This document shows positions 11,724-23,124 of a DNA stretch of 64,000 nucleotides, in pieces; the stretch's first letter is position 1, and every line of letters starts with the position of its first letter. The position numbers and the translations under genes are program-made. The DNA is from Chromatiales bacterium (lineage in GTDB: Bacteria > Pseudomonadota > Gammaproteobacteria > Xanthomonadales > SZUA-36). The stretch is from assembly GCA_024640045.1 (NCBI GenBank), contig JAHEFS010000004.1:1-64000 (forward strand). The letters are read 5' to 3'. The notes beneath the pieces were generated by a model. It searched no databases, had not been told where the DNA came from, and worked only from the letters and a program-made list of their open reading frames with translations.

Positions 11724-12242
11724 ATGTCCATCTTGACCCGCTGGCTGGCCGTCAGCGCGCTCCTGGCAGCCTTCATCCAGCCCGCCGCGGCCGAGACCGG
11801 GCCCGAATTTCAGCTGTACCTGATCCGCCACGCGGAAAAGTCCACAGACGAAGATGACCCGGGACTCACCCCAGCCGGACAGCAAAGATCGGGGAGGTTG
11901 GCCGAGTGGTTCGGTGGCAGAGGCCTGGAAACCATATGGTCCAGCGACTACCGCCGCACCCGCGACACTGCCTTGCCCAGCGCCCGGGTACTGGGGCTGG
12001 AGATTGCGCTATACGATCCGCGGCAGTTGGAACCCTTTTCCGAAACGCTGCTGAAACGGGCTGAAAGCGCCCTGGTGGTCGGGCACAGCAACACTACCCC
12101 CGAGTTGGCCGCCATCCTTTGCCGCTGCCAGGTTCGGCCGATGGAAGAGACCGAGCACGACCGCATCATTCTGATCACGGTCCATGGCGGGGAAAGAAAA
12201 CTGGAAGAACTGGATCAACGCGCGATGGGGATGACTGACTAA
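11724..12242 (+). CDS. Histidine phosphatase family protein, signal peptide
   Basis: LYLIRHAEKSTDEDDPGLTPAGQQRSGRL; IWSSDYRRTRDTA; VVGHSNTTPEL. Confidence 0.88.
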   Translation: MSILTRWLAVSALLAAFIQPAAAETGPEFQLYLIRHAEKSTDEDDPGLTPAGQQRSGRLAEWFGGRGLETIWSSDYRRTRDTALPSARVLGLEIALYDPRQLEPFSETLLKRAESALVVGHSNTTPELAAILCRCQVRPMEETEHDRIILITVHGGERKLEELDQRAMGMTD

Positions 12243-13450
12243 GCGCTGCGAACTACCCGTGACAGGCAGGCGGCTGCCGCCAGGTTCAGGGGCAGGCCCA
12301 ACGCCAGGACATCAAGGTTGTACTGCCAACCAACCCAGACCCACTGGACCACCGCGACTGCACCGCAGGTCGCAACCAGACCCACCGCCCACTTCGCCCA
12401 TCGGCGATTGAGCGCCAGCAGAAACATCGGATTGAACAACAGCAGGTTAGCGTTCGGGCCAACGACCTGGTGATTCGTCAATCCCCACAACAGGCAAATC
12501 AAGCCGCCCGTCACGGCCCCGAACATCAACCAGGCGCGGGAGAGGAAGGCCGGGGCCGCGCCCCATTTTCGGCCTCCGAGCCAGACGCCCACCAGCAGGA
12601 ACAACGACAGCAACAGATAACGCGGCCAGACCGTTGGCGGCTGGCCGGGCGGTGCAAGCTGATTCGCGTCGTAGACCCAATGATCGGCAGTCACGAGAGA
12701 CCGGGCGGAGTCACGCCGTTCAAAAGCAGTCATTTCCAGGGACACAACCGCGGGAATGAACATCTCGTCCCAGCGGCTGATCACGTGATCGACCGGTCGG
12801 CCAAGGCCCAGTTCAAGCCCCAGGTAGTACCACCAGGTCATACTGGTCAGCCGGCGCGTGTGGTCGCGGAAGCCCATCCGGCCCGTCTCGGACTGAGTGA
12901 CAGCAGCGAGCTCGCCGTCCAGCGCAAGATCGATGGCATCACGAATCCGGGTGGAACAGTTGTCCAGGTAATAGTCGTAAAGATAGTCGCGATTGGCCGG
13001 CTGGACATGCCACAGGAGGTGATCTCGGAGTCGCTCATATTCGCGGGGGGAAAGATCCAGCCGCTGTGCTCGCACTGACCGCCCTTCGCGCGCATAACCC
13101 AACATTTCTTCGTACGCCGGAAATGCCAGTGACTGGTAGAGCATGCGACCCGTCACGAAGCGGCGCAGGAATGCCTCCTGATCGAAGTCGAAATAACCGA
13201 AGTTGAAGGTGTGGTCGAGCCCCTTTGAAGGTTCTCGTAGCCAGATGGCATTGTGCCCGAACCGCTGCCAATAAATTTCACCCGGCGCGATGGTGATCAA
13301 CCAGGCTTCGTATTCACTGGACAACGGTGGCATGTCCAGACCCGGTGCACCCGCCTGCGCCTGAACTCGCTCCGGTACGCAGAACAGCGCCAGGCACAAT
13401 AACCAGGCAAGGTGCAAAAAGAGGGTTCGCTCAGACCTCGGCGAGGACAT
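12239..13450 (-). CDS. DUF4105 (Lnb N-terminal periplasmic) domain membrane protein
   Basis: Signal peptide; APGEIYWQRFGHNAIWLREPSKGLDHTFNFGYFDFDQEAFLRRFVTGRMLYQ; C-terminal TM segments. Confidence 0.8.
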   Translation of the reverse strand: MSSPRSERTLFLHLAWLLCLALFCVPERVQAQAGAPGLDMPPLSSEYEAWLITIAPGEIYWQRFGHNAIWLREPSKGLDHTFNFGYFDFDQEAFLRRFVTGRMLYQSLAFPAYEEMLGYAREGRSVRAQRLDLSPREYERLRDHLLWHVQPANRDYLYDYYLDNCSTRIRDAIDLALDGELAAVTQSETGRMGFRDHTRRLTSMTWWYYLGLELGLGRPVDHVISRWDEMFIPAVVSLEMTAFERRDSARSLVTADHWVYDANQLAPPGQPPTVWPRYLLLSLFLLVGVWLGGRKWGAAPAFLSRAWLMFGAVTGGLICLLWGLTNHQVVGPNANLLLFNPMFLLALNRRWAKWAVGLVATCGAVAVVQWVWVGWQYNLDVLALGLPLNLAAAACLSRVVRSA

Positions 13451-14279
13451 TCATTTCGAGCGTGACGATCCGGCGATTGTCAGAGGCGGTGACCCGGAAT
13501 TCAAAACGATCGTCCAGGACAACGACTTCACCGTGCTCGGGAACGCGACCGAACTCGGCCAGCAATAACCCACCAATGGTGTCGTAATCTTCATCGCTCA
13601 ACCGGCTTCCAAAGGTGTCGTTGAAATCGGCTATCGGAGTCAGCGCCTGCACCAGGAACCGCTGCTCACCCAGGGCGGTAACAGGTGCTTCCTCTTCCTC
13701 GTCATGCTCATCGTCGATTTCTCCGACGATCTCTTCGAGTACGTCCTCGATGGTAATCAGGCCCGAAACACCGCCGTATTCATCCACCACGATCGCCATG
13801 TGATTACGGCTGGCCTTGAAATCCCGCAACAGGATATTGAGCCGCTTGCTCTCCGGGATCAGAACGGCTGGTCGGATGACCCCCAATAAACTGAATTCGC
13901 CTTTTCCATCAGCGAAATGGCGCAGCAGGTCTTTCGCCAACAGGATGCCTTCGACCTCGTCACGATCCTCCCCGATCACCGGGAAACGGGAGTGTCCCGA
14001 TTCCAGAATTTGTGGGAGAAAATCCTGAAGGTGGCCATCACGTGGAATCACCACCATCTGGGAACGGGGCACCATCGCGTCACGCACCTGCATTTCGGAC
14101 ACTTCGATGGCGCCTTCCATCATAGCCAGCACATCACTGTCCAGAACACCGTTCTGCAGGGATTCTTTCAGGAGGTTCTTGAGTTCTTCACGGTCCCGGG
14201 GCTCGTTGGAGAAGGCACTGACGATCCGTTCCAACCAGGATCTGCGCCCGGAACCATTACTCGATTGGTCTTCGCTCAT
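13431..14279 (-). CDS. corC: HlyC/CorC family transporter (CBS pair + CorC_HlyC domain)
   Basis: VSEMQVRDAMVPRSQMVVI, FKASRNHMAIVVDEYGGVSGLITIEDVLEEIVGEIDDEHD. Confidence 0.95.
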   Translation of the reverse strand: MSEDQSSNGSGRRSWLERIVSAFSNEPRDREELKNLLKESLQNGVLDSDVLAMMEGAIEVSEMQVRDAMVPRSQMVVIPRDGHLQDFLPQILESGHSRFPVIGEDRDEVEGILLAKDLLRHFADGKGEFSLLGVIRPAVLIPESKRLNILLRDFKASRNHMAIVVDEYGGVSGLITIEDVLEEIVGEIDDEHDEEEEAPVTALGEQRFLVQALTPIADFNDTFGSRLSDEDYDTIGGLLLAEFGRVPEHGEVVVLDDRFEFRVTASDNRRIVTLEMNVLAEV

Positions 14280-14404
14280 TTTGAATTGGCTTGCGACGCT
14301 TGGCGCGTCCACGCCTACATGGGGCCTCATGACCCCGGATTCCAGTTTGTACCAGAAAGCCGCCGGGTTTTCAGCAAATTATTGCCGTTTGCCGCGATCC
14401 TGGC

Positions 14405-14908
14405 TCAGGTCCCGTCGACTGCCGGGCGGTCCGAACGGTAGGGGTCGCCGAAGCCGAGTAACGCCAACAGGGCCGTTTCCCGCGCTTCCATGGCTTCTGC
14501 TTCGGTACGCTCCTGGTGGTCGAACCCCAGCAGGTGCAACACGCCGTGGATCACCAGGTGAGCCCAGTGCTGGCGCGTGGATTTACCTTGTTCCAATGCC
14601 TCGCGCGACACCACCGGTGCACAGATGACGATATCGCCCAGGGGAACCGCTTGCCCGTCCGCCACAAGCAGCCGCCGCAGGTCAGCTTCGATTTCTGCCG
14701 GAAAGGATAGAACGTTGGTGGCACGATCCTGCTGCCGGTATTGCCGATTGATTTGCTGCCCTTCCGCCTCATCCACCACGCGAATCACCAGGTCGGGCTG
14801 CCCGTCGCTGTCTTCCACCGCGGCAGCCACCCAGGTAGCGAAGTCCTCGTCATCCGGGATGTCCGGAGCCTCGACAGCACGCTGGATCAGCAATTCGACC
14901 ACGGCCAA
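14405..14908 (-). CDS. ybeY: Endoribonuclease YbeY
   Basis: NRQYRQQDRATNVLSFP; HLVIHGVLHLLGFDHQ metal-binding motif. Confidence 0.97.
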   Translation of the reverse strand: MAVVELLIQRAVEAPDIPDDEDFATWVAAAVEDSDGQPDLVIRVVDEAEGQQINRQYRQQDRATNVLSFPAEIEADLRRLLVADGQAVPLGDIVICAPVVSREALEQGKSTRQHWAHLVIHGVLHLLGFDHQERTEAEAMEARETALLALLGFGDPYRSDRPAVDGT

Positions 14909-14911
14909 AAC

Positions 14912-15898
14912 TCAGGATCGGTCTTTTTGCGCGTCTTGATCCGCGCGATCGTAGGCCTCGACGATACGCTGCACCATCGGGTGACGGACCACGTCACGGG
15001 CAGTGAACCAGGTGAAACTGATGCCCTCCACGCCATCGAGCACGCGGATAGCCTGCTTCATCCCGGAGGTCTCCGCACGTGGCAAATCGATCTGTGTGAT
15101 GTCGCCGGTGATCACCGCAGTGGATCCAAACCCGATCCGGGTCAGAAACATCTTCATTTGCTCCCGCGTGGTGTTCTGAGCCTCGTCGAGAATCACAAAG
15201 GCATCGTTCAGCGTCCGGCCCCGCATGAACGCCAGCGGCGCCACTTCGATCACGTTGCGCTCGATCAACCGGGCCACCCGCTCGAAACCCAGCATCTCGT
15301 ACAGCGCGTCATAGAGTGGGCGCAGGTAAGGGTCAACTTTTTGCGCCATATCACCTGGCAGAAAACCAAGGCGTTCGCCCGCTTCCACGGCCGGGCGCAC
15401 CAGCACGATCCGCTGAACGTGTTCATGCTGCAGGGCATCGACAGCGCAGGCCACCGCCAGGTAGGTCTTGCCGGTACCGGCCGGGCCAATTCCGAAATTA
15501 ACGGCATTGGCGCCGATACTGCGAAGGTAATTCTTCTGGTTGGGGCCGCGTCCACGGATGGTTCCACGCCGCGTGACGATGGACACCTCCCCGCTGAGAT
15601 CTTCGGTTTCGCTTTCCTGGTCCGCCATCTCCGCCATGCCGGATTCCTGCAGGTGGAGATTAACCAGTTCCGGGGTCAGGGTCTCGTTGGCAGAGGCCTC
15701 ATACAGACGATTCAGCAGGCGCGAAGCTGCACGCACCGGGCGCGACTCACCTTCCACGTTGAAAATATTGCCCCGACAGAAAATTTCCACACCCAGGCGG
15801 GCCTCGATCTGTTTCAGATGCTGATCGAACTGGCCGCAAAGGTTGGCCAGGCGCAAGGTATCCGCGGGTTCCAGCTCCAGCGTGCGATGAGCAGTCAT
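14912..15898 (-). CDS. ybeZ: PhoH family ATPase
   Basis: IGPAGTGKTYLAVACAVDAL; VILDEAQNTTREQMKMFLTRIGFGS. Confidence 0.97.
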   Translation of the reverse strand: MTAHRTLELEPADTLRLANLCGQFDQHLKQIEARLGVEIFCRGNIFNVEGESRPVRAASRLLNRLYEASANETLTPELVNLHLQESGMAEMADQESETEDLSGEVSIVTRRGTIRGRGPNQKNYLRSIGANAVNFGIGPAGTGKTYLAVACAVDALQHEHVQRIVLVRPAVEAGERLGFLPGDMAQKVDPYLRPLYDALYEMLGFERVARLIERNVIEVAPLAFMRGRTLNDAFVILDEAQNTTREQMKMFLTRIGFGSTAVITGDITQIDLPRAETSGMKQAIRVLDGVEGISFTWFTARDVVRHPMVQRIVEAYDRADQDAQKDRS

Positions 15899-15910
15899 AC
15901 TAAAGTCGCT

Positions 15911-17263
15911 TCAGGCAGCGGTACGGCCCAGGTCATCACTGCCGGCCAGCCGGCCGCGCAGGGAGTGACTCAGTACCTCGGTGATGGTGATGTCGACGAA
16001 GTGGCCAACCAGGCGCGGATGACCGTCGAAATTGACTACCCGGTTATTCTCCGTGCGCCCAAACAACTGCTTGGGGTCTTTTTTGCTTGGGCCTTCCACC
16101 AGGATTCGCTGGCGGGTGTTCAGCATGTCACGGCTGATGGCATCGGCCTGCTGGTTGATTTGTGCCTGCAACGTGGCCAGGCGCGCCTTCTTGATCTCCA
16201 GCGGCGTATCGTCCGGCAGGCTGGAAGCCGGGGTGCCCGGTCGCGCGCTGTAGATGAAACTGAAGCTGTGATCGAACCCAATGTCCCGGATCAGTTTCAT
16301 GGTGTCTTCAAAATCGCGCTCGGTTTCCCCAGGGAAGCCTACGATGAAATCGGAGGACAGGCTGATATTAGGGCGAACCTCGCGCAGGCGGCGAATCTTT
16401 TGCTTGTATTCCAGCGCCGTGTGCCCGCGCTTCATCATGGCCAGCACCCGGTCGGAGCCGCTCTGGACCGGAAGGTGGACAAAATCAACCAGTTCAGGAA
16501 CTTCCCCAAACGCTTCGATCAGGCTGTTGGAGAACTCGACCGGATGCGAAGTGGTGAAACGGATTCGCTCAATGCCCTTCACGGCTGCCACGTAGTGGAT
16601 CAGCAAGGCGAGGTCGGCCTCATCGCCGTCTTCCATGCTGCCGCGATATGAATTGACGTTCTGGCCCAACAGGTTGATTTCGTGCACGCCCTGCTCCGCC
16701 AGCAATTCGCACTCGGCTACTACATCCTCCAGTGGGCGGCTGACTTCCTCGCCCCGCGTATAAGGAACGACGCAAAAAGAGCAATACTTGCTGCAGCCTT
16801 CCATGACCGAGACGAAAGCACTGGGGCCCTGTGCACCGGGCTTGGGCAGCGCATCGAACTTTTCGATTTCGGGAAACGAGATATCGACTTCGGGCCGGCC
16901 GCTACCGCGCACGGAGTCCAGCATGCCGGGCAGGCGGTGCAGGGTTTGAGGCCCAAAAACCATGTCCACGATGGGCGCGCGCCGGATCAGCGCCTCGCCT
17001 TCCTGGCTGGCGACGCAACCGCCGACCCCAATCACAAGTTGTGGCTTGTCCTGTTTCAGCTTTTTCCAGCGGCCCAGCTGGGAAAAGACCTTTTCCTGGG
17101 CTTTCTCACGGATCGAGCAGGTGTTGATCAGGATGACATCCGCTTCTTCTTCATGCTCGGTCAACTCCAGGCCATGAGATGCCGCCAGCACGTCCGCCAT
17201 TTTGTCGGAATCGTACTCGTTCATCTGGCACCCGTGGGTCTTGATGTACAACTTGCCGCTCAT
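15911..17263 (-). CDS. miaB: tRNA-2-methylthio-N6-dimethylallyladenosine synthase
   Basis: [18 protein letters not shown]; radical-SAM [19 protein letters not shown]-like C-terminus. Confidence 0.98.
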   Translation of the reverse strand: MSGKLYIKTHGCQMNEYDSDKMADVLAASHGLELTEHEEEADVILINTCSIREKAQEKVFSQLGRWKKLKQDKPQLVIGVGGCVASQEGEALIRRAPIVDMVFGPQTLHRLPGMLDSVRGSGRPEVDISFPEIEKFDALPKPGAQGPSAFVSVMEGCSKYCSFCVVPYTRGEEVSRPLEDVVAECELLAEQGVHEINLLGQNVNSYRGSMEDGDEADLALLIHYVAAVKGIERIRFTTSHPVEFSNSLIEAFGEVPELVDFVHLPVQSGSDRVLAMMKRGHTALEYKQKIRRLREVRPNISLSSDFIVGFPGETERDFEDTMKLIRDIGFDHSFSFIYSARPGTPASSLPDDTPLEIKKARLATLQAQINQQADAISRDMLNTRQRILVEGPSKKDPKQLFGRTENNRVVNFDGHPRLVGHFVDITITEVLSHSLRGRLAGSDDLGRTAA

Positions 17264-17374
17264 GCCCTGCCCTGAAACCCTCTCAAATTGCTTCGTTTTT
17301 CACGCCCTGCCACGCAGGGACCGGATAGAATACACGCATGCGAACCGACCTGCCACGCCCCGCCGGGCTTTGAA

Positions 17375-18136
17375 ATGGGTCCTGAAACCCCGTTCGAAGT
17401 GCCCATGGCGCTGGCCAGGCGACTGACCCCGGATACCCGGGTGGTTGCCCTGACCGGTTCCGGCATGTCGGCAGAAAGCGGTATCCCGACATTCCGGGAC
17501 GCGCAGACCGGAATGTGGTCCCGGTTCCGCCCAGAGGACCTGGCCACGCCGGAAGCCTTTGCCCGCGACCCGGCCAGGGTCTGGCAATGGTACGAACATC
17601 GCCGCGCAGGCGTCCGGGTGGCAAAGCCGCACGCCGGTCACCAGGCCTTGCTGGAACTCGAGTGGCGCGTTGCCCGGCTGAGCATCGTCACGCAAAACGT
17701 GGATGGATTACACCAGCGCTCAGGTTCTGGCCGCGTCATTGAATTGCACGGCAATATCCTGCGCTCGGTGTGCTCCCGCAGTGGTCGTGAAATCGATGCC
17801 GAGTGGATTGCCGCCAGCCAGGATTGTCCACCCCCGTCTCCTTACATGTCCGGCGCTTTGGCGCGACCCAACGTGGTCTGGTTCGGTGAGTCATTGCCGC
17901 AACAGGCATTCGCACAAGCGGTCGAGGAACTGCGAAATTGCGACGTCTGCCTGGCCATTGGTACTTCGGCGCTGGTTCAGCCTGCAGCGAGTCTGCCCCT
18001 GATCGCAAGAGATGCCGGGGCGCTACTGGTGGAAATCAACCCCGACAAGACCCCCCTGAGCCCTTTGGCGGGATTTTGCTTGCATGCACCGGCCAGCCTC
18101 GCGCTTCCCGCCATTCTGCGGGCCATTAAGGTCTAA
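17375..18136 (+). CDS. Sir2 family NAD-dependent deacylase with degenerate zinc ribbon
   Basis: VVALTGSGMSAESGIPTFRD; TQNVDGLHQRSG; IELHGN; NVVWFGESLP. Confidence 0.92.
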   Translation: MGPETPFEVPMALARRLTPDTRVVALTGSGMSAESGIPTFRDAQTGMWSRFRPEDLATPEAFARDPARVWQWYEHRRAGVRVAKPHAGHQALLELEWRVARLSIVTQNVDGLHQRSGSGRVIELHGNILRSVCSRSGREIDAEWIAASQDCPPPSPYMSGALARPNVVWFGESLPQQAFAQAVEELRNCDVCLAIGTSALVQPAASLPLIARDAGALLVEINPDKTPLSPLAGFCLHAPASLALPAILRAIKV

Positions 18137-18161
18137 AAGATTGTGGGAAGGTCAGCGGCTG

Positions 18162-18181
18162 CCCCCGCCTTGGGGCGGGGG
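18162..18181. repeat. Perfect inverted repeat cccccgcc-ttgg-ggcggggg
   Basis: 8-bp GC arms with 4-nt loop just downstream of the sirtuin stop; no clear U-tract. Confidence 0.7.
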
Positions 18182-18481
18182 ACATCCATTCGTGCGGGTG
18201 GCGATGAAAATCTTCATCATTATTTTAATTTTCTCCACAATTGTTTTGTACTGTTAATTCAGACAGTTTTCCGTGTTTCTGAATGTCTGATCAAAGGTAA
18301 AAGCTCCAGATTCCCAGGAATAACGTTTTATCCTGAATAGATTGAGTGCGTTCAGCCCAACGCTGTTCATCGACCCACGCTGCCGAACACGCCCCAAGCC
18401 CGCCGGCCGCGGTGTCGGTTAACCCACCACGCTGGCAGCCCCGCATCGCTAAAAATCAAGGCAGACTCACACCCGCCCGGA

Positions 18482-19507
18482 TCAGGCCCAGGTCAGGATG
18501 ACCTTGCTGGCTTCACCGGCCTTCATCGCGTCAAAACCCTGTTGGAAGTCCCGGTAGCCCAGGCGGTGGGTGATGATCGGCGTCAGGTCCAGGCCGGATT
18601 CGATCATGACCGACATCTTGTACCAGGTCTCGTACATCTCCCGGCCGTAGACGCCCTTGATGGTCAGCATCTTGAAAATGACTTCGTTCCAGTCGATGGC
18701 CATTTCTTTCTCGGGAATGCCGAGCATCGCGATTTTGCCGCCGTGACACATGTTGGAAACCATGTCCTGGAACGCCCGGTCGTTACCGGACATTTCCAGG
18801 CCAACGTCGAAGCCCTCGGTCATATGCAGTTCCTTCTGCACCTCGGCGATCTTCTCACGGCTCACGTTGACCGTGCGGGTCGCCCCCAGCACGCTGGCCC
18901 GCTCCAGGCGGGTGTCGATCAGGTCGGTGATCACCACGTGCCTGGCGCCGGCGTGCTTGCACACGGCTGCCGCCATGGCCCCGATCGGGCCAGCGCCGGT
19001 AATCAGCACATCTTCACCCAGCAGTGGGAATTGCAGTGCTGTGTGCACCGCGTTACCAAAAGGATCGAAGATCGCCGCGACGTCGAGATCGATGCCAGGG
19101 CGATGTTCCCAGACATTGGAGGCGGGCAACGCAACAAACTCGGCAAAGGCGCCAGGGCGGTTGACTCCGAGCCCACTGGTCGCGGCGCACAGGTGGCGGC
19201 GCCCAGCCATGCAGTTACGGCAGTGTCCGCAGACGATGTGTCCCTCGCCTGAGACGACCTGGCCAGAGTGGAAGTCACGCACACCGGCACCGACGTCCAC
19301 GATTTCGCCGACGAACTCGTGTCCGACCACCATCGGTACCGGGATGGTCTTTTGTGCCCAGGCATCCCAGTTGTAAATATGCATGTCGGTGCCGCAAATG
19401 GCAGTTCGCAGAACCTTGATGAGGACGTCGTTGTAGCCAATTTCGGGCTCGGGAACGTCGACCAGCCAAAGGCCCTCGCGCGCGTGCTGTTTGGAAAGTG
19501 CTTTCAT
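18482..19507 (-). CDS. tdh: L-threonine 3-dehydrogenase
   Basis: [32 protein letters not shown]; 341 aa; next to kbl. Confidence 0.97.
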   Translation of the reverse strand: MKALSKQHAREGLWLVDVPEPEIGYNDVLIKVLRTAICGTDMHIYNWDAWAQKTIPVPMVVGHEFVGEIVDVGAGVRDFHSGQVVSGEGHIVCGHCRNCMAGRRHLCAATSGLGVNRPGAFAEFVALPASNVWEHRPGIDLDVAAIFDPFGNAVHTALQFPLLGEDVLITGAGPIGAMAAAVCKHAGARHVVITDLIDTRLERASVLGATRTVNVSREKIAEVQKELHMTEGFDVGLEMSGNDRAFQDMVSNMCHGGKIAMLGIPEKEMAIDWNEVIFKMLTIKGVYGREMYETWYKMSVMIESGLDLTPIITHRLGYRDFQQGFDAMKAGEASKVILTWA

Positions 19508-19652
19508 CGGAATGCGCCGGCTTGGAATCCCGCCATTCTAACCCGAATGGGTCAAAGTGCCGAAGGCAAGGCGGCAGCCGAGCCGGTATAATTTGCACGC
19601 CATTCACAGCACCGCCAGCACCGGCCGGCGGTGACCCAGGAGCCAACGAATC

Positions 19653-20834
19653 ATGATCTCCCTGCACATGCTCAAAGACACCCTGGACGAGATCGAATCG
19701 TCCGGGCTCTACAAGCGCGAACGCGTGATCACGACACCACAAGGTGTGGAGATCAAGGTTCAGGACGGCCAGGAAGTATTGAATTTCTGCGCGAACAATT
19801 ACCTGGGCCTGGCAGACGACCCCGGAGTGATCGAGGCCGCGCACCAGGCGCTCGATGACCATGGGTTCGGCCTGGCCTCGGTGCGCTTCATTTGCGGCAC
19901 GCAGGATCTGCACAAACAACTGGAACGGACGATCTCCCGTTTCTTCGGCACCGAAGACACCATCCTGTACACATCCTGTTTCGACGCCAACGGGGGCTTG
20001 TTCGAGACCTTATTGGGCCCCGAGGATGCAGTGATTTCGGATTCACTCAACCACGCGTCCATCATCGACGGCATCCGCCTGTGCAAGGCCCAGCGCCATC
20101 GTTACCCCAACAGCGACATGGCGGCCCTCGAAAAGGCTCTGCAGGAGACGCGGGATTGCCGCTTACGGCTGATCGCCACCGATGGCGTGTTCAGCATGGA
20201 CGGTTACGTCGCGAAGCTGGATGAAATCACGCGGCTGGCTGAACGCTACGATGCCCTGTTGATGGTCGATGACAGCCACGCCACCGGGTTCATGGGGAAA
20301 ACCGGCCGCGGTTCGGCGGAACACCACGGGGTGATGGACAAGGTGGATGTTTTTACCTCCACCCTGGGCAAGGCGCTTGGTGGGGGATCCGGCGGGTTCA
20401 CGACCGGCCGGCAAGAGATCATCGACCTGCTGCGGCAACGTTCGCGGCCCTACCTGTTCTCCAACACCCTGCCGCCACCCCTGGTGGCCGCCGGCATTCG
20501 CGTGTTTGAAATGTTGTCGCAAACCACCGAACTGCGCGACCGCCTGGAAGATAACACCCGCTATTTCCGCGCAGGCATGACCGCCGCCGGCTTCGACATC
20601 AAGCCCGGCATCCACCCCATCGTACCGGTCATGCTGTACGACGCGCCGCTGGCGCAGGAGTTTGCGTCCCGCCTCCTGGCTGAGGGGATCTACGTGATTG
20701 GATTCTTTTTCCCGGTCGTGCCCAAGGGCGAGGCCCGTATTCGCGTTCAGGTTTCCGCGGCTCACCAGCGCCAACACCTGGACCGGGCGGTCGCAGCATT
20801 CGAGAAAGTGGGGCGGGAATTGGGCGTCTTGTAG
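19653..20834 (+). CDS. kbl: Glycine C-acetyltransferase (2-amino-3-ketobutyrate CoA ligase)
   Basis: [44 protein letters not shown]. Confidence 0.97.
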   Translation: MISLHMLKDTLDEIESSGLYKRERVITTPQGVEIKVQDGQEVLNFCANNYLGLADDPGVIEAAHQALDDHGFGLASVRFICGTQDLHKQLERTISRFFGTEDTILYTSCFDANGGLFETLLGPEDAVISDSLNHASIIDGIRLCKAQRHRYPNSDMAALEKALQETRDCRLRLIATDGVFSMDGYVAKLDEITRLAERYDALLMVDDSHATGFMGKTGRGSAEHHGVMDKVDVFTSTLGKALGGGSGGFTTGRQEIIDLLRQRSRPYLFSNTLPPPLVAAGIRVFEMLSQTTELRDRLEDNTRYFRAGMTAAGFDIKPGIHPIVPVMLYDAPLAQEFASRLLAEGIYVIGFFFPVVPKGEARIRVQVSAAHQRQHLDRAVAAFEKVGRELGVL

Positions 20835-20849
20835 CGAGGCCCGGCTGAG

Positions 20850-22196
20850 TCAGGCTGAGAGTTCCTCGCGCACGACCTCAGCCAACTCGTTCGCCAACCG
20901 GTCGATCATCGCGGCATCGTCACCTTCCAAAGTCACGCGAATCAGCGGCTCGGTACCGGAAGGTCGCAGAATCACGCGGCCGCGTTCCTGCATTTCGGCT
21001 TCGACCTTGGCCAGCGATGCCCGAATGCGTTCGGAACGCTTCAGATCGCCGCGACGCGCAGCATCGATCGGCACGTTGATCATGATTTGCGGGTATTTTT
21101 CGACTGGCGCCGCCAACTCCGCCAGCGACTTGCCGGTTTGCGCCATGATTTCCAGCACCTGCAGCGCGCTGACGATTCCATCGCCCGTGCTGGTACGGTC
21201 CAGGCACAGGATGTGGCCCGAGGTTTCACCGCCGATGGCCCAACCCTGCTGGACGAGAGCCTGGTGGATATAGCGATCTCCCACGCGCGTGCGCTGGAAA
21301 GGAATACCCTTGCGCTTCAGCGCCACTTCGAGGCCCAGGTTGCTCATGACGGTACCGATGACACCGCCGCGCAGTTGGCCAGCCTCCTGGCGAGCACTGG
21401 CGATGATATAAAGCAAGTCATCGCCATCCACCGCGTTGCCTTCAGCGTCAACCAGCACGACACGGTCACCATCGCCATCGAAGGCCACGCCGACATCCAC
21501 ACCGCGGGCCACGACTTCGCGTTGCAGTGCGGCGGTATCGGTAGAACCGCAGGCTTGGTTGATATTGCGCCCGTCCGGCTGATTGCCGAGCAAATAAACG
21601 CTGGCGCCCAGTTCACGCAGCACCGCCGGCCCCACCCGGTAGGTCGATCCGTTCGCGCAATCCACGACCAGGTTCAAACCATTCAGTGAAGTACCGTAGG
21701 GAATCGTGGCTTTGCAGAATTCGATGTAGCGCCCGGCTGCGTCTTCGATACGCACAGCCTTGCCCAGCTGGTCGGAAGACACCGTTGAAAACGGTTTTTC
21801 CAGTTCCGCTTCGATGGCAAGTTCGATCTCGTCGTCGAGTTTCTCACCATGCTCGGAAAAGAACTTGATACCGTTGTCCTCGAAGGGGTTGTGCGAGGCA
21901 CTGATAACGATGCCGGCACAGGCGTACAGGGTCCGGGTCAGGTAGGCAACCGCGGGCGTCGGCATGGGGCCCAACAGGGCCACGTTGGCACCCGCAGCGG
22001 ATAACCCGGCTTCCAGCGCGGATTCGAACATGTACCCGGAAATACGCGTGTCCTTGCCGATCACGACTGCACGCGGGTCACCTGCTGCCAGCACCGCACC
22101 CGCTGCACGCCCCAGCCGGAGCATGAAATCGGCTGTGATGGGGGCCGTGCCCACTTCACCGCGTATGCCGTCAGTTCCAAAATATTTTTTGCCCAT
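20850..22196 (-). CDS. glmM: Phosphoglucosamine mutase
   Basis: [36 protein letters not shown]. Confidence 0.98.
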   Translation of the reverse strand: MGKKYFGTDGIRGEVGTAPITADFMLRLGRAAGAVLAAGDPRAVVIGKDTRISGYMFESALEAGLSAAGANVALLGPMPTPAVAYLTRTLYACAGIVISASHNPFEDNGIKFFSEHGEKLDDEIELAIEAELEKPFSTVSSDQLGKAVRIEDAAGRYIEFCKATIPYGTSLNGLNLVVDCANGSTYRVGPAVLRELGASVYLLGNQPDGRNINQACGSTDTAALQREVVARGVDVGVAFDGDGDRVVLVDAEGNAVDGDDLLYIIASARQEAGQLRGGVIGTVMSNLGLEVALKRKGIPFQRTRVGDRYIHQALVQQGWAIGGETSGHILCLDRTSTGDGIVSALQVLEIMAQTGKSLAELAAPVEKYPQIMINVPIDAARRGDLKRSERIRASLAKVEAEMQERGRVILRPSGTEPLIRVTLEGDDAAMIDRLANELAEVVREELSA

Positions 22197-22206
22197 GCGC
22201 CCGATT

Positions 22207-23082
22207 TTACTCCTCTAAGACCTCGTCCGGCCAAACCGCGTTCAAAATCCTGAGCGCATCGCGGGTCTCCGCCACATCGTGAACCCGCACGATGGCAGCG
22301 CCGCCCTGCACTGCCAACATGGCCGCCGCAACCGAGGCGCTGACGCGATCTTCAACACCACGACCCGTCAACTGCCCCAGCATGGACTTGCGAGACAACC
22401 CCGCCAGCACGGCATATCCATGTGACGCCAACCGCGGCATCTCACGCAGCAGCTGCAGGTTGTGTTCAAGGCGCTTGCCAAAACCGAAGCCGGGGTCCAG
22501 CAGTATCTGCGCACGGGGCATCCCGGCGCTGACGCAGGCCTCGACGCGTTGCAGCAGAAATCTCTCTACCTCGGCGACCACGTCCACGTAATCCGGCTTG
22601 TCCTGCATCGAATCGGGTTCACCCTGCATGTGCATCAGGCACACCGGCAATCCGGAGGCAGCCGCCGCTTCCAGGGCGCCCGGTCGCCTCAGCGCATAGA
22701 CATCATTGATGAGTCCGGCGCCAGCCGCAGCCGCGGCCTGCATGACCTCTGGCTTGCTGGTATCGATCGAAATCGGCAGCACCAGCTCGTTGTACAGTTT
22801 CTCGACCAGGGGGATCGTCCGCTCTAGTTCCTCGTCGACCGAGACAGTCGCTGCGCCCGGCCGGGTGGATTCGCCACCCACGTCGATCATATCCGCACCG
22901 GCCGCTGCCATGTGGTGCGCGTGCATCAACGCTTGCTTGCGGGAAACCCAGGCGCCCCCATCGGAAAATGAATCCGGGGTGACATTGAGCACACCCATGA
23001 TCCGCGGGCGGTCCAGCAACAAATTGCGTCCGCCGCAATCAATACTTTCGGGATGAGATGGCATGGGGGTATTCAGCGGCAC
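22207..23082 (-). CDS. folP: Dihydropteroate synthase
   Basis: [41 protein letters not shown]. Confidence 0.98.
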   Translation of the reverse strand: MPLNTPMPSHPESIDCGGRNLLLDRPRIMGVLNVTPDSFSDGGAWVSRKQALMHAHHMAAAGADMIDVGGESTRPGAATVSVDEELERTIPLVEKLYNELVLPISIDTSKPEVMQAAAAAGAGLINDVYALRRPGALEAAAASGLPVCLMHMQGEPDSMQDKPDYVDVVAEVERFLLQRVEACVSAGMPRAQILLDPGFGFGKRLEHNLQLLREMPRLASHGYAVLAGLSRKSMLGQLTGRGVEDRVSASVAAAMLAVQGGAAIVRVHDVAETRDALRILNAVWPDEVLEE

Positions 23083-23124
23083 CCGCGGCTTGGACCACGG
23101 ATGCGAAATTCAATCACGACAGTC

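Noticed and set aside
14741-16651. 636-aa ORF antisense to phoH and miaB
   Set aside because: Spans two highly conserved genes on the opposite strand; no recognisable domain.
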